A stretch of DNA of 64,000 nucleotides, taken from positions 96,255 through 160,254 of the forward strand of contig DASXVX010000013.1 in NCBI GenBank assembly GCA_036504075.1. The letters are read 5' to 3'. Positions 23,582 to 31,931 of the stretch are shown here, piece by piece. The position numbers and the translations under genes were made by a program. The DNA comes from DASXVX01 sp036504075 (GTDB taxonomy: Bacteria; Bacillota; Sulfobacillia; Symbiobacteriales; Symbiobacteriaceae). Positions within the stretch are counted from its first letter, which is position 1. Each line of letters starts with the position of its first letter. The notes under the pieces were generated by a model. The model was not told where the DNA came from and searched no databases. It worked only from the letters and a program-made list of their open reading frames with translations.

Positions 23582-24634
23582 TTGCGGATCGGGGTGCTTA
23601 CCGGGGGTGGGGATGCGCCGGGCTTGAATGCGGTCATTCGGGCGGTCGTCAAGCGGGCTTCGGGCCGGGGCGCTGAGGTCATCGGGTTCCGGGACGGGTT
23701 CAAGGGTCTGATGTTGGGGCAGTCGTTCCTGCTGGACGCTGCAGCGATTTCGGGGATTCTGCCCCGCGGGGGAACCATTCTCGGGACTTCCAACCGGGAT
23801 AATCCCTTCAGTTTTCAGGGACAGGATCGCTCGGGTGACTGTCTGGCGAACGCCCGGCAGGCCGGCATCGAGGCGCTGGTTGTCATCGGGGGCGACGGGT
23901 CGCTGGCGATTTCCGCCGAAATGCATGAGCGGGGGCTGCCGACCGTGAACGTGCCGAAGACCATCGACAACGACCTGGAGGCCACCGACCAGACCTTCGG
24001 GTTCGATACCGCCGTGACCACCGCCACCGAGGCGTTGGACAAGCTTCACACCACAGCCGAGTCCCACCACCGCGTCATGGTGCTGGAGGTCATGGGCCGG
24101 TATGCCGGCTGGATTGCCCTGGCCTGCGGCATCGCCGGGGGCGCCGATGCCATTCTCATTCCGGAGATTCCGTTCCGGCTGGACCGGGTGGCCGAGCGGA
24201 TTCTCGCCCGCAAGGAGGCCGGCAAGCCGTTCAGCATTGTCGTGGTGGCCGAAGGCGCCCGGACTCCCGAGGGGGAGATGCTCGTCCGGCAGACCGTCGC
24301 CGGCAGCAAGGATCCCATCCGGCTGGGCGGTATCGGCCAGTTCGTAAGCGGCGCGCTGGAGGAACTGACCGGGCTGGAGGCCCGGGCGATCGTCCTGGGG
24401 CACCTGCAGCGGGGTGGCAGTCCCACTCCCTTCGACCGGATCCTGGCCACCAGGTACGGCGTGGCTGCCGCCGACCTGGCCCTCGAGGGCAAGTACGGCC
24501 GGCTGGTGGCACTCCGGGGCGCCGCGATTGTCGACTTGGACATAAAGGAGGCTGTCGGCAAGATGCGGCAGGTGCCGCCCGACGGGCAACTGGTCCGGGC
24601 CGCCCGGGCAGTGGGCGTGTCGTTCGGCGACTGA
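23582..24634 (+). CDS. pfkA: 6-phosphofructokinase
   Basis: The 350-residue glycolytic kinase phosphorylates fructose 6-phosphate. It begins RIGVLTGGGDAPGLNAVIR, and has GGDGSLAIS for nucleotide binding, PKTIDNDLEATDQTFGFDTA with the catalytic TIDND, MGRYAGWIAL, and LGHLQRGGSPTPFDR. The Gly in GGDGS is the ATP-type residue, while Lys before TIDND is the residue typical of PPi-using or group III enzymes. This combination is known in group III PFKs. TTG 23582 is preceded by GGGAGGGG. Confidence 0.93.
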   Translation: MRIGVLTGGGDAPGLNAVIRAVVKRASGRGAEVIGFRDGFKGLMLGQSFLLDAAAISGILPRGGTILGTSNRDNPFSFQGQDRSGDCLANARQAGIEALVVIGGDGSLAISAEMHERGLPTVNVPKTIDNDLEATDQTFGFDTAVTTATEALDKLHTTAESHHRVMVLEVMGRYAGWIALACGIAGGADAILIPEIPFRLDRVAERILARKEAGKPFSIVVVAEGARTPEGEMLVRQTVAGSKDPIRLGGIGQFVSGALEELTGLEARAIVLGHLQRGGSPTPFDRILATRYGVAAADLALEGKYGRLVALRGAAIVDLDIKEAVGKMRQVPPDGQLVRAARAVGVSFGD

Positions 24635-24660
24635 CGTGTCGACGTATGGCGTTTCGGCTC

Positions 24661-24716
24661 GTCACAAAGCCGACATTGCTCATTCGACTTGCGTAGAGCT
24701 ACTGTCGTTTTGTGAC
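24661..24716. repeat. Palindromic intergenic repeat, copy 2 (best preserved arms)
   Basis: GTCACAAAGCCGACA (24661-24675) and TGTCGTTTTGTGAC (24703-24716) are inverted arms with one bulge, enclosing a 27-base centre that includes CATTCGACTTGCGTAGAGCT. It is highly similar to the copy at 63523 (inverted) and related to that at 9698. It lies between the pfkA stop and its terminator. Confidence 0.85.
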
Positions 24717-24719
24717 TCG

Positions 24720-24750
24720 CTCCCACCCTCAAATCGGTGGGAGCTCTTTC
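24720..24750 (+). terminator. Terminator downstream of pfkA
   Basis: CTCCCACC (24720-24727) pairs with GGTGGGAG (24736-24743) and is followed by CTCTTTC. Confidence 0.8.
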
Positions 24751-24796
24751 ATGCCACCTGTGTCTGCTCAATAAAGTAAAAAATTGCCAGACACCC

Positions 24797-24825
24797 TTGT
24801 GCTGGATGGATAAACCTGGTAGGAT
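24797..24825 (+). promoter_or_regulatory. Promoter of the XRE regulator gene
   Basis: TTGTGC (24797-24802) and TAGGAT (24820-24825) are 17 bp apart. Confidence 0.55.
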
Positions 24826-24878
24826 AAGGCTAGGATTTCCACATAATGGAATGTGTGCGAAAAAGGGGGAAAAAGAAA

Positions 24879-25562
24879 GTGATGAGCAGTAGCATGGGTG
24901 AGCGGCTCGCATGGGCTCGTAACCAGCAGGGCTTCATCCTGCAGCAGGTGAGCGAGAAGAGCGGGCTGGCCATCGGCTATATCTCCCAGTTGGAGAAGGG
25001 TGCCAAAGTCAATCCGACGATTGACGCCCTGAACCGGCTGGCCAAGGCGCTGGGCGTCAGCCTGGCCTTCATCCTCGGCGAAGTCCAGGCTCCCCCGTAT
25101 GACGACGTCGGCTCCATGTTAATCGGCGGCCAGGCATGGACCGTCGGCCAGCGTTTTGCCCGCCACATCGACGGCATGGCCAAGGTGGAGAAGGACAAGC
25201 TCCAGTTGGAAACCGTTGAGCAGCGCTTCGCCCGGGTCGTCGACTTCCTCTGTGAGAACTTCCCCAGCACGTTCACCCGCACCGTGGTGGCCTTCCAGCT
25301 CGGCCTTTCCGTCCGGGCCCTGAACGACATCCTGGAGCGCAACTGTGAAGTCGGGCCGATGGTGCTCACGCAAATGGTCTCCATCACCGGCATCCCCATG
25401 CACTTCTTCGCCACCGGCCAGCTCGAAGCGCCCGACAACGCAGAGAAGGTTTCGCCGGCCCAGGTGATTCAGTACATGGCCTCGCTCTCACTGGCCGCCG
25501 AGCACCACCTGAGCCCCGAGCAACTGGCCAGCATCATCCGCGAGGCCGTCAAGGCCAAGTAG
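24879..25562 (+). CDS. XRE-family helix-turn-helix regulator
   Basis: The 227-residue protein has an N-terminal Cro/C1-type HTH: MGERLAWARNQQGFILQQ, SEKSGLAIGYISQLEKG and NPTIDALNRLAKALGVSLAF. A C-terminal helical domain follows with a second HTH-like stretch (FQLGLSVRALNDILERN), likely for dimerisation or sensing. GTG 24879 lies 8 bases after AGGGGGA; ATG 24882 is the alternative. It is transcribed alone. Its target is unknown. Confidence 0.85.
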   Translation: MMSSSMGERLAWARNQQGFILQQVSEKSGLAIGYISQLEKGAKVNPTIDALNRLAKALGVSLAFILGEVQAPPYDDVGSMLIGGQAWTVGQRFARHIDGMAKVEKDKLQLETVEQRFARVVDFLCENFPSTFTRTVVAFQLGLSVRALNDILERNCEVGPMVLTQMVSITGIPMHFFATGQLEAPDNAEKVSPAQVIQYMASLSLAAEHHLSPEQLASIIREAVKAK

Positions 25563-25582
25563 TCGCAGGCTGTCACCGCCGA

Positions 25583-25611
25583 AGGCCCGGTACGGGTAAC
25601 GTGCCGGGCCT
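25583..25611 (+). terminator. Hairpin after the XRE gene (probable terminator)
   Basis: AGGCCCGG (25583-25590) pairs with CCGGGCCT (25604-25611), with an inner AC/GT helix. There is no T tract. Confidence 0.5.
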
Positions 25612-25724
25612 CTGCGCGCGCTCGTGCGGGCCTTCCAGTATCATTGCCTGACATTTGGGGTACAGAAGGGATAACGGCCGCCAAAGTCAAACGAGTATGG
25701 GATATGCGGAGCGAGGTGGAGTCT

Positions 25725-26426
25725 TTGATCAATACGATTCTGTTCGACCTCGACGGCACGCTGCTGCCGATCGACACCGACGAGTTCGTTCGCGGGTATA
25801 TGAAAGCGCTGGCAGGCCACGCGGGGCACCTGGTGCCGCCGCAACTGCTCGTCCAGCAGGTGATGGCATCCACCCACAAAATGATCGAAAACGTGGACCC
25901 GAACCTGACCAACGCGGCGGTCTTTGCCGCGGATTTTTTTCCCAAAGTGGGCCGCTCCGAGGCCGAACTGATGCCGGTGTTTGATTCGTTCTACCGGGAG
26001 AAGTTCCCGGCGCTCAAGGCCACCTGCCCCGGCATCCCCGGAATTGCCCGGGAAGTAGTTCAAGCCGCCCTGGACAAGGGTTACGAGATCGTGCTCGCGA
26101 CCAACCCGCTCTTCCCGCGCCTGGCCATCGAGGAGCGAATGCGCTGGGTGGGCGTCGAGGACATGCCCTGGCGGCTCGTGACGACCTACGAAGACATGTG
26201 CGCCTGCAAGCCCCGGCCCCAGTACTATGAGGAAATCCTGCGCAAGATTGGCCGCAAGCCCGAGGAGTGCCTCATGGTCGGCAACGACGTGGACGAAGAC
26301 GGCATTGCCGGGCAACTGGGATTAGCGGTTTATATTGTCACCGACCACCTGATCAAACGTTCCGATCGTCCTCTGCCGCCAAATTCCGGAACCCTGGCCG
26401 AGTTTCTGCAGCAGTTGAGACACTAG
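25725..26426 (+). CDS. HAD-superfamily hydrolase
   Basis: The 233-residue enzyme carries the HAD motifs: FDLDGTLLP (motif I, nucleophile Asp), ATNPLF (motif II), a lysine in CKPRPQYY (motif III), and VGNDVDEDGIAG (motif IV). A helical cap lies between motifs I and II. Such proteins are phosphatases; the substrate is unknown. TTG 25725 is chosen because GAGGTGGAG ends 5-6 bases upstream and the product then starts directly at the first strand, MINTILFDLDGT. Longer in-frame starts exist from 25644. Confidence 0.85.
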   Translation: MINTILFDLDGTLLPIDTDEFVRGYMKALAGHAGHLVPPQLLVQQVMASTHKMIENVDPNLTNAAVFAADFFPKVGRSEAELMPVFDSFYREKFPALKATCPGIPGIAREVVQAALDKGYEIVLATNPLFPRLAIEERMRWVGVEDMPWRLVTTYEDMCACKPRPQYYEEILRKIGRKPEECLMVGNDVDEDGIAGQLGLAVYIVTDHLIKRSDRPLPPNSGTLAEFLQQLRH

Positions 26427-26513
26427 ACTCATGCATAGGCGGAACGCATCATCAGGATAACGCATTTTCATCCTTTTGCAGGCCTGGCAAAGCCTGCGGA
26501 GTACTGCCGCTCG

Positions 26514-26543
26514 TTGACTCGCTGAGAAACGGGACAGTATAAT
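26514..26543 (+). promoter_or_regulatory. Promoter of the complex I operon
   Basis: TTGACT (26514-26519) and a perfect TATAAT (26538-26543) are 18 bp apart and lie about 70 bp before nuoB. A small GCAGGC/GCCTGC hairpin at 26478-26497 precedes it and may end the HAD transcript. Confidence 0.82.
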
Positions 26544-26613
26544 GGGTGGTGGCATGTTCATTCGGGTGCAAGACCTAGCGCTTTCGTAGTACCGGGAAAG
26601 GGAGGTGGTTCTG

Positions 26614-27162
26614 GTGGCAGAAAATCAGGTTCAAGAACTCGACTGGCTAAACGACCCCGTCGTGGCCTCTGACGTGGAGGTCAACCAGAACGTAATCGTC
26701 GGCAAACTGCCGTCGGTTGTGCAAAAGGTGCTCGGCTGGGGCTTTGGCAACTCCACCTGGCCGTTGGGCTTTGGCATTGCTTGTTGCGCCATTGAGATGA
26801 TGGCTGCCGGCATGGCGAAGTACGACATTGCCCGTTTCGGTTCCGAAGCATTCCGTGCCACGCCGCGCCAGGCGGACTTGATGATCGTGGCCGGCACCGT
26901 CAACGAAAAGATGGCGGTGGTCGTCCGGCGCCTGTACGATCAGATGTCCGAGCCAAAGTTCGTCATCGCCATGGGTGCCTGCGCTTCGAACGGTGGCCCG
27001 TATTGGGACACCTACAACGTGGTTGATGGCGTCCACAAGGTCGTCCCGGTCGATGTCTACGTTCCTGGTTGCCCGCCCCGTCCCGAAGCGCTGCTGCAGG
27101 GACTCATGGAAATCCAGGAGATGCTGAAAACCGGCAAGCGTGGCCTCATCACCAAGGGGTAA
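26614..27162 (+). CDS. nuoB: NADH-quinone oxidoreductase subunit B
   Basis: The 182-residue peripheral subunit carries the terminal N2 4Fe-4S cluster that reduces quinone. The ligands are visible: tandem Cys57-Cys58 in GIACCAIEMM, Cys123 in MGACASNGG and Cys153 in VPGCPPRPE. GTG 26614 lies 8 bases after GGGAGG. It is the first gene of the operon, ahead of nuoA, reversing the usual A-B order. Confidence 0.96.
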   Translation: MAENQVQELDWLNDPVVASDVEVNQNVIVGKLPSVVQKVLGWGFGNSTWPLGFGIACCAIEMMAAGMAKYDIARFGSEAFRATPRQADLMIVAGTVNEKMAVVVRRLYDQMSEPKFVIAMGACASNGGPYWDTYNVVDGVHKVVPVDVYVPGCPPRPEALLQGLMEIQEMLKTGKRGLITKG

Positions 27163-27167
27163 TCCAG

Positions 27168-27187
27168 GGCAGGGTCGCGACCCTGCC
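27168..27187. other. 20-bp perfect palindrome between nuoB and nuoA
   Basis: GGCAGGGTCGCGACCCTGCC is a perfect palindrome 5 bases after the nuoB stop, followed by TTA. It could act as an attenuator, an RNA-processing or stabilising hairpin, or an operator. The whole nuoB-nuoA gap is 108 bp, far longer than the other gaps in the operon. Confidence 0.7.
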
Positions 27188-27270
27188 TTAACACGGTTCT
27201 TGGGCCCCGGGGGTACCAGGGGCGCTACTTTTTGGTGGTCGGACATCTCTAAGAAAGGAGACGCAACCTG

Positions 27271-27630
27271 GTGAACTACTCCTATGTGGACATCCTGGCG
27301 ACCCTGATTGTTGCCTTGGGCTTTGTCTGGCTGAATTACGGCCTGGTCTACCTGCTCTCCCCGAAGAACCCGCTCCAGGGTGAGAAGCTGGAGACCTACG
27401 AATGCGGCGAATTGCCGTTCGACGATGCCCTGGTCAATTTCAACATCCGGTATTATGTGTTTGCCCTGACTTTCTTCGTTTTCGATATGGAAGCTATTTT
27501 CCTATATCCCTGGGCAGTGGTGTTCGGGCAGCTTGGGTTCGCAGCGCTCGTTGAGATGATGACCTTCCTGGCCATCCTCGCCATCGGCCTGTTCTACGCC
27601 TACAAGAAGGGCGTGCTGCACTGGGTGTAG
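27271..27630 (+). CDS. nuoA: NADH-quinone oxidoreductase subunit A
   Basis: The 119-residue membrane subunit has three hydrophobic helices and the family motif KLETYECGELPFDDALVNF followed by IRYYVFALTFFVFDMEAIF. The Cys in YECG lies in the loop that contacts the quinone site. GTG 27271 is preceded by AAGGAGAC. Confidence 0.95.
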   Translation: MNYSYVDILATLIVALGFVWLNYGLVYLLSPKNPLQGEKLETYECGELPFDDALVNFNIRYYVFALTFFVFDMEAIFLYPWAVVFGQLGFAALVEMMTFLAILAIGLFYAYKKGVLHWV

Positions 27631-27686
27631 CCGCTTGCCCGCGAACCATTGATTGTTCAGGGTATTTAGCCAGGGGGTGAGTCCGT

Positions 27687-28157
27687 TTGGACTTTTTGAA
27701 GGAAAAGTTCCCGCAAGCCCAGATCTCCAACCTGGTCAACGGCGACACGGAGATCCTCGTGGATCTCAAGGAGTACGAGGAGGCCGTGCGTGCTTGCTAT
27801 GACGCCGGTTTCACGTTTGGCTCCGTCCTGTCGGCCATCGACTGGAAGGAACGGCTTACACTGGTGGCCAGCCTTTGCCGGATCGACCCGGCGGAAGTCG
27901 GCTGCAAGACCATTCACGTGAAGGTTGATCTGCCCCGCGCCGGCGCGCACGTGCCCTCGATCGCCAAGCTCTATCCGGGCGTCAACTTCCACGAGCGGGA
28001 GACGTACGACATGTACGGCGTTCGGTTTGACGGGCATCCGAATCATCGGCGGATCCTGCTGCCGGACAACTGGCAGGGTGGCTTCCCGCTGCTCAAGGAC
28101 TTCGTCGACAAGCGGCCCAAGCGCCCGCGGCTCGTCCGGCACCGCATCGCAGAATAG
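27687..28157 (+). CDS. nuoC: NADH-quinone oxidoreductase subunit C
   Basis: The 156-residue subunit contains the family stretch PSIAKLYPGVNFHERETYDMYGVRF, with the conserved HEREAYDLFG-like motif, and DNWQGGFPLLKDF near the C terminus. It is a separate protein and not fused to NuoD. TTG 27687 lies after GGGGGTGAG. NuoC stabilises the quinone-binding module on the membrane arm. Confidence 0.94.
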   Translation: MDFLKEKFPQAQISNLVNGDTEILVDLKEYEEAVRACYDAGFTFGSVLSAIDWKERLTLVASLCRIDPAEVGCKTIHVKVDLPRAGAHVPSIAKLYPGVNFHERETYDMYGVRFDGHPNHRRILLPDNWQGGFPLLKDFVDKRPKRPRLVRHRIAE

Positions 28158-28178
28158 GCTGGGGCGGAGGTGTAATAC

Positions 28179-29327
28179 ATGGAACAGACAAAGGAACTAC
28201 TTGTGAACATGGGGCCCCAGCACCCCTCCACCCACGGCGTTCTCCGCCTGATGGTGAAGCTGGACGGTGAGACGGTGACCTGGTGCGAACCAGACGTCGG
28301 TTACCTCCACCGGTGCTTCGAGAAGCTGTCCGAGGCTAAGACCTACCCGCAGGTGATCCCCTTCACCGACCGGTGCGACTACGTAGGCGCCATTCTGAAC
28401 GAACAGGTGTACGTGGAAGCGGTTGAGAAGCTCTTCGGCGACGCGATCGTCGTGCCTGAGCGGGCGCAGTACATCCGCGTCCTGATGGCCGAGTTCCAGC
28501 GGATCGCTTCCCACCTGATCGGCCTGGGCTCCGCAGCTATGGACCTGGGCGCCGTGACCCCGTTCCTGTATGCGTGGCGTGACCGTGAAAAGATGTATAC
28601 GCTGTTCGAGCGGATCACCGGTGCCCGTATGCTGTACAATTACCTGCGCGTCGGCGGGCTCCGGAACGATCTGCCGGAAGGCATCATCGGTGCCGAGACC
28701 GACGGCGAGGATAAGGCCGCTGAGACTTTCTGGGGCTTTATCAACTACTTCGATTCGTACGTGGTGCCGCAGTGGGACGGCCTGGTCACTGGCAATCGCA
28801 TTTTCCAGTGGCGGACGATGAACGTGGGCCGGCTCAGTGCGGTCGACGCGATTGCATATGGCTCTTCGGGCCCGGTGCTCCGCGGCTCCGGCGTCAAGTT
28901 TGATCTGCGGAAGAACCTGCCCTACTCCGTCTACGACCGGATGGAATTCGACATCCCGGTCGGCAAGGAGGACGGCGACTGCTTCGACCGCTGGAGCGTC
29001 CGCATGAAAGAGATGGAGCAGTCCTCCCGGATCGTCAAGCAGTGCCTCAAGTGGCTCGCCGAGAATCCGGGCGAAGTCATGGGCAAGGTGCCCCGCGTGC
29101 TGAAGCCCCCGAAGGGCGAAGTCTACCACCGCATCGAAGGCGCCCGCGGCGAAATCGCCTGCTATGTCATCTCCGACGGCGGCCCGAACCCCTTCAAGGT
29201 CAAGTATCGGTCGCCATGCTTCACCCATCTGCAGGTTATGCCCCTGCTCTGCCCCGGGCATAAAGTGGCAGACGTCATCGCCATCCTGGGTTCAATTGAT
29301 ATCGTCCTCGGGGAGGTGGACCGGTAA
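28179..29327 (+). CDS. nuoD: NADH-quinone oxidoreductase subunit D
   Basis: The 382-residue subunit starts with NMGPQHPSTHGVLRLMVKLDGE, the loop that shapes the quinone pocket, and includes SHLIGLGSAAMDLGA, GARMLYNYLRVGG and the C-terminal ILGSIDIVLGEVDR. It is related to the large subunit of NiFe hydrogenases, but the nickel-binding cysteines are absent, as expected for NuoD. AGGTG lies upstream of the ATG; nuoH follows after 2 bases. Confidence 0.96.
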   Translation: MEQTKELLVNMGPQHPSTHGVLRLMVKLDGETVTWCEPDVGYLHRCFEKLSEAKTYPQVIPFTDRCDYVGAILNEQVYVEAVEKLFGDAIVVPERAQYIRVLMAEFQRIASHLIGLGSAAMDLGAVTPFLYAWRDREKMYTLFERITGARMLYNYLRVGGLRNDLPEGIIGAETDGEDKAAETFWGFINYFDSYVVPQWDGLVTGNRIFQWRTMNVGRLSAVDAIAYGSSGPVLRGSGVKFDLRKNLPYSVYDRMEFDIPVGKEDGDCFDRWSVRMKEMEQSSRIVKQCLKWLAENPGEVMGKVPRVLKPPKGEVYHRIEGARGEIACYVISDGGPNPFKVKYRSPCFTHLQVMPLLCPGHKVADVIAILGSIDIVLGEVDR

Positions 29328-29329
29328 CT

Positions 29330-30523
29330 ATGGCCGCATTGGTTGAGTTCTGGAAAAGCCTGTCCCCCATGACACAGACCTGGCTCCTTGGCCTCGGAAA
29401 GGCGTCGCTGATCCTGGTCTGGTCGCTGGCCAACTTCGGTTTCGCCATGGTCATGGAACGCAAGGTTTCCGCCTGGATGCAGAACCGCGTCGGTCCGTGG
29501 CGGTCCGGCCTGCATGGCTGGATTCAGTTCATCCCCGACTTGCTGAAGCTATACCATAAGGAATTCATCACGCCGAAGAACGTCGACCAGGCGGTCTACC
29601 GGATCGCCCCGTTCCTCGGGTTCCTCTCTTCCGTGCTGATCTGGCTGATCATCCCCATCGGCCCGAAGGGCACGTCCATGGATCTGGACATCGGCATCAT
29701 TTTCATCGCCGCTATCACCGGCTACGACGTGATCATGGTCTTCATGGCGGGCTGGGGTTCCAACAACAAGTACTCGCTGCTGGGCGCCATGCGCGGCGCG
29801 GCCCAGATGATCTCCTACGAGATCACGCTAGTCATGTCGATCATCGGTGTCGTTATGATGGCGGGCAGCCTGCGACTCTCCGACATCGTCCTGGCACAGA
29901 TCAACCGTGGCTGGTTCGGCTGGTTCCTCTTGCCGCAGTTCCTCGGGTTCATCATCTTCCTGATCGCCTCGTTGGCCGAACTGAACCGGGCGCCCTTCGA
30001 CCTTACCGAAGCGGAATCTGAACTGGTCGCCGGCTACCACACGGAGTACTCCGGTTTCCGCTGGGCCATGTTTGCCCTCGCCGAGTACATCCACCTGGTA
30101 GGCTGGTCTGCCATTGCGGCTTCGCTCTTCCTGGGCGGCTGGGCCGGCCCCAGTGGCTCCACGTTCCTCATGGGTCTGGGCAATATCGTCAGCGGGTTTG
30201 GCAGGTTCCCGAACGGCGGGGCCGACTTCCTTTTCGCCGGGGCCAACTGGTGGTTGTGGGCGCATCCCGTCACGGTCTATGTTTTCGGCCTGTTCTGGTT
30301 CGTCTTCAAGACCTACCTGTTCGTCTTCCTGGCCATGTGGATTCGGTGGACGCTCCCCCGTGTCCGGATTGACCAACTGATGGACCTGGGCTGGAAGTTC
30401 CTCCTGCCCGCTTCGCTCTTCAATATCTTCCTGACCGGCGTTCTCAAATACGCTGCCTCCGTCTGGGGGAATGTGCTGGTGATTCCGGGCACATCTTTCC
30501 ACCTGCTCGGCTGGTGGATGTAA
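29330..30523 (+). CDS. nuoH: NADH-quinone oxidoreductase subunit H
   Basis: The 397-residue membrane subunit links the quinone module to the proton-pumping arm. Conserved parts include ERKVSAWMQNRVGP, the glutamate-rich loop AELNRAPFDLTEAESELVAGYHTEYSG and FVFLAMWIRWTLPRVRIDQLM. About eight hydrophobic helices are present. It is slightly longer than usual because of an extended loop around GNIVSGFGRFPNGGADFL. Start and nuoD stop are 2 bases apart. Confidence 0.95.
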   Translation: MAALVEFWKSLSPMTQTWLLGLGKASLILVWSLANFGFAMVMERKVSAWMQNRVGPWRSGLHGWIQFIPDLLKLYHKEFITPKNVDQAVYRIAPFLGFLSSVLIWLIIPIGPKGTSMDLDIGIIFIAAITGYDVIMVFMAGWGSNNKYSLLGAMRGAAQMISYEITLVMSIIGVVMMAGSLRLSDIVLAQINRGWFGWFLLPQFLGFIIFLIASLAELNRAPFDLTEAESELVAGYHTEYSGFRWAMFALAEYIHLVGWSAIAASLFLGGWAGPSGSTFLMGLGNIVSGFGRFPNGGADFLFAGANWWLWAHPVTVYVFGLFWFVFKTYLFVFLAMWIRWTLPRVRIDQLMDLGWKFLLPASLFNIFLTGVLKYAASVWGNVLVIPGTSFHLLGWWM

Positions 30524-30540
30524 GGAGGTGACCTGCCGAC

Positions 30541-31413
30541 ATGGGCGTAAACAGCTTTATCGGAGAAGCGTGGCGCGCGGGTAAGTCCTTTGTGACTGGC
30601 CTGAACATCACGTTTAACGAAATGGTCTTCCGTCCGCCGATTACCGTGTTCTACCCGGACGAGAAGGACGACATTCCCGCCTGGTTCCGGGGCATTCCGC
30701 TCCAGAAGACCGACCTGCTCACCGGCGAGTACAAGTGCACCTCCTGTGCGATGTGCGTGGAGGCCTGCCCGGTCAACGTCATCACCCTGGAGTGGCATCA
30801 GGACCCGACCACCAAGAAGAAGGTCGCGGACCGCTATGCCATCGATATGTCCCGCTGCATGCTCTGCAACTTCTGCATCGAGGCCTGCCCGTTCGACTCG
30901 CTGGTCATGGGCATGGACTACGAGCTTTGCAAGATCGACCCGGAGAACATGGTCTACGAGTTCGAGGACCTGCTCCGCCTGGGCCTCAAGTACTCGAAGG
31001 CCGAACTGCCCGGACCGAAGGTCAAGAATGCGACGCCGCCCTGGGTCTTCGCCCAGCTTACCGGCGCTACCGAAGCGGATATTCAGGACGAGAACGGCTT
31101 CCTGGGTCGTCCGCCGACCGGCAAGGGCTACACGCCCGCGCTGAAGCCGCAGTTCCAGAAGAAAGAAGAGGCAGTGGCGCAGACGGCTCCCCATGAAGGG
31201 CAGGCGCCGGCCGCTCCCGCTTTGACCAAGAACACGCCGACCCAGACCGCACCGGTGAACGCCAACCCGGCCAACGTCTCTGCCGAGGCGGGTCCGGCGA
31301 AGCCGGCCGTCGCCAAAGCCTCGGAGACGACTCCGGCGGAAGTGACCGAAGTGCGGCCTGACCAGGCTACGAACACCGAGACCGGAACGAAAGACGGGGG
31401 GGAGAGCAAGTAA
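30541..31413 (+). CDS. nuoI: NADH-quinone oxidoreductase subunit I with extended C terminus
   Basis: The 290-residue protein has two 4Fe-4S binding motifs: C66-TS-C69-AM-C72-VEA-C76-P and C106-ML-C109-NF-C112-IEA-C116-P, carrying clusters N6a and N6b. The usual NuoI ends near residue 150-200. Here a further ~85 residues (about 207-290) are low-complexity, rich in Ala, Pro, Thr, Glu and Lys, and lack cysteines. This tail is probably disordered. AGGAGGTGA precedes the ATG; nuoJ starts 3 bases after the stop. Confidence 0.95.
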   Translation: MGVNSFIGEAWRAGKSFVTGLNITFNEMVFRPPITVFYPDEKDDIPAWFRGIPLQKTDLLTGEYKCTSCAMCVEACPVNVITLEWHQDPTTKKKVADRYAIDMSRCMLCNFCIEACPFDSLVMGMDYELCKIDPENMVYEFEDLLRLGLKYSKAELPGPKVKNATPPWVFAQLTGATEADIQDENGFLGRPPTGKGYTPALKPQFQKKEEAVAQTAPHEGQAPAAPALTKNTPTQTAPVNANPANVSAEAGPAKPAVAKASETTPAEVTEVRPDQATNTETGTKDGGESK

Positions 31414-31415
31414 CC

Positions 31416-31931
31416 ATGGGCCAATATTTCATGTTTACCATCCTCTCCATCGTCACGCTGGTTTCGGCGTACCAGATGGTCCGGGTCCGGCTGATCACCC
31501 ACGCCGCTCTGTTCATGGCTTTGGCTTTCACGGCGGTCGCCGGTATCTTCCTCATGATGCAGGCCGAGTTCGTGGCAGCCATCCAGATTCTCGTCTACGC
31601 CGGCGCCATTACGACGATGGTCATCTTCGCCATCATGCTGTCGGGCCTGGCGGACATCAAGTCGGAGCGCGCCAAAAAAGGCGGGCTCTGGACGAAGTCC
31701 GACCCGTTCGTGCTGGTGGTCGGCGCCGTCTTCGCCGCCTTTATGTCGTATCTGTACGTGGCAGCCAAGCTGCCCCAGGCAAAATCGGACAAGGCCATGG
31801 CCAGTGTTGAGGCCATCGGCCGGTCCCTCTTTACCACCTATATGATCCCCTTCGAAATTGCCTCCATCCTGCTGCTCATCGCCATGGTGGGCGCGATTAT
31901 CCTGACGGCGAAGGAGGCTGAGCAGGAATGA
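31416..31931 (+). CDS. nuoJ: NADH-quinone oxidoreductase subunit J
   Basis: The 171-residue membrane subunit has five hydrophobic helices and the family core LMMQAEFVAAIQILVYAGAI with conserved Tyr/Gly in the third helix. The C terminus has IASILLLIAMVGAIILTAKE. Its stop overlaps the start of nuoK by 4 bases (ATGA), indicating translational coupling. Confidence 0.95.
   Translation: MGQYFMFTILSIVTLVSAYQMVRVRLITHAALFMALAFTAVAGIFLMMQAEFVAAIQILVYAGAITTMVIFAIMLSGLADIKSERAKKGGLWTKSDPFVLVVGAVFAAFMSYLYVAAKLPQAKSDKAMASVEAIGRSLFTTYMIPFEIASILLLIAMVGAIILTAKEAEQE

Noticed and set aside
28197..29261. Long open frames antisense to the nuo genes (also 32232-33842, 34259-35743 and 35835-37487)
   Set aside because: They arise from the GC-rich codon bias of the opposite strand, have no family-like sequence or ribosome binding sites, and fully overlap well-supported genes.
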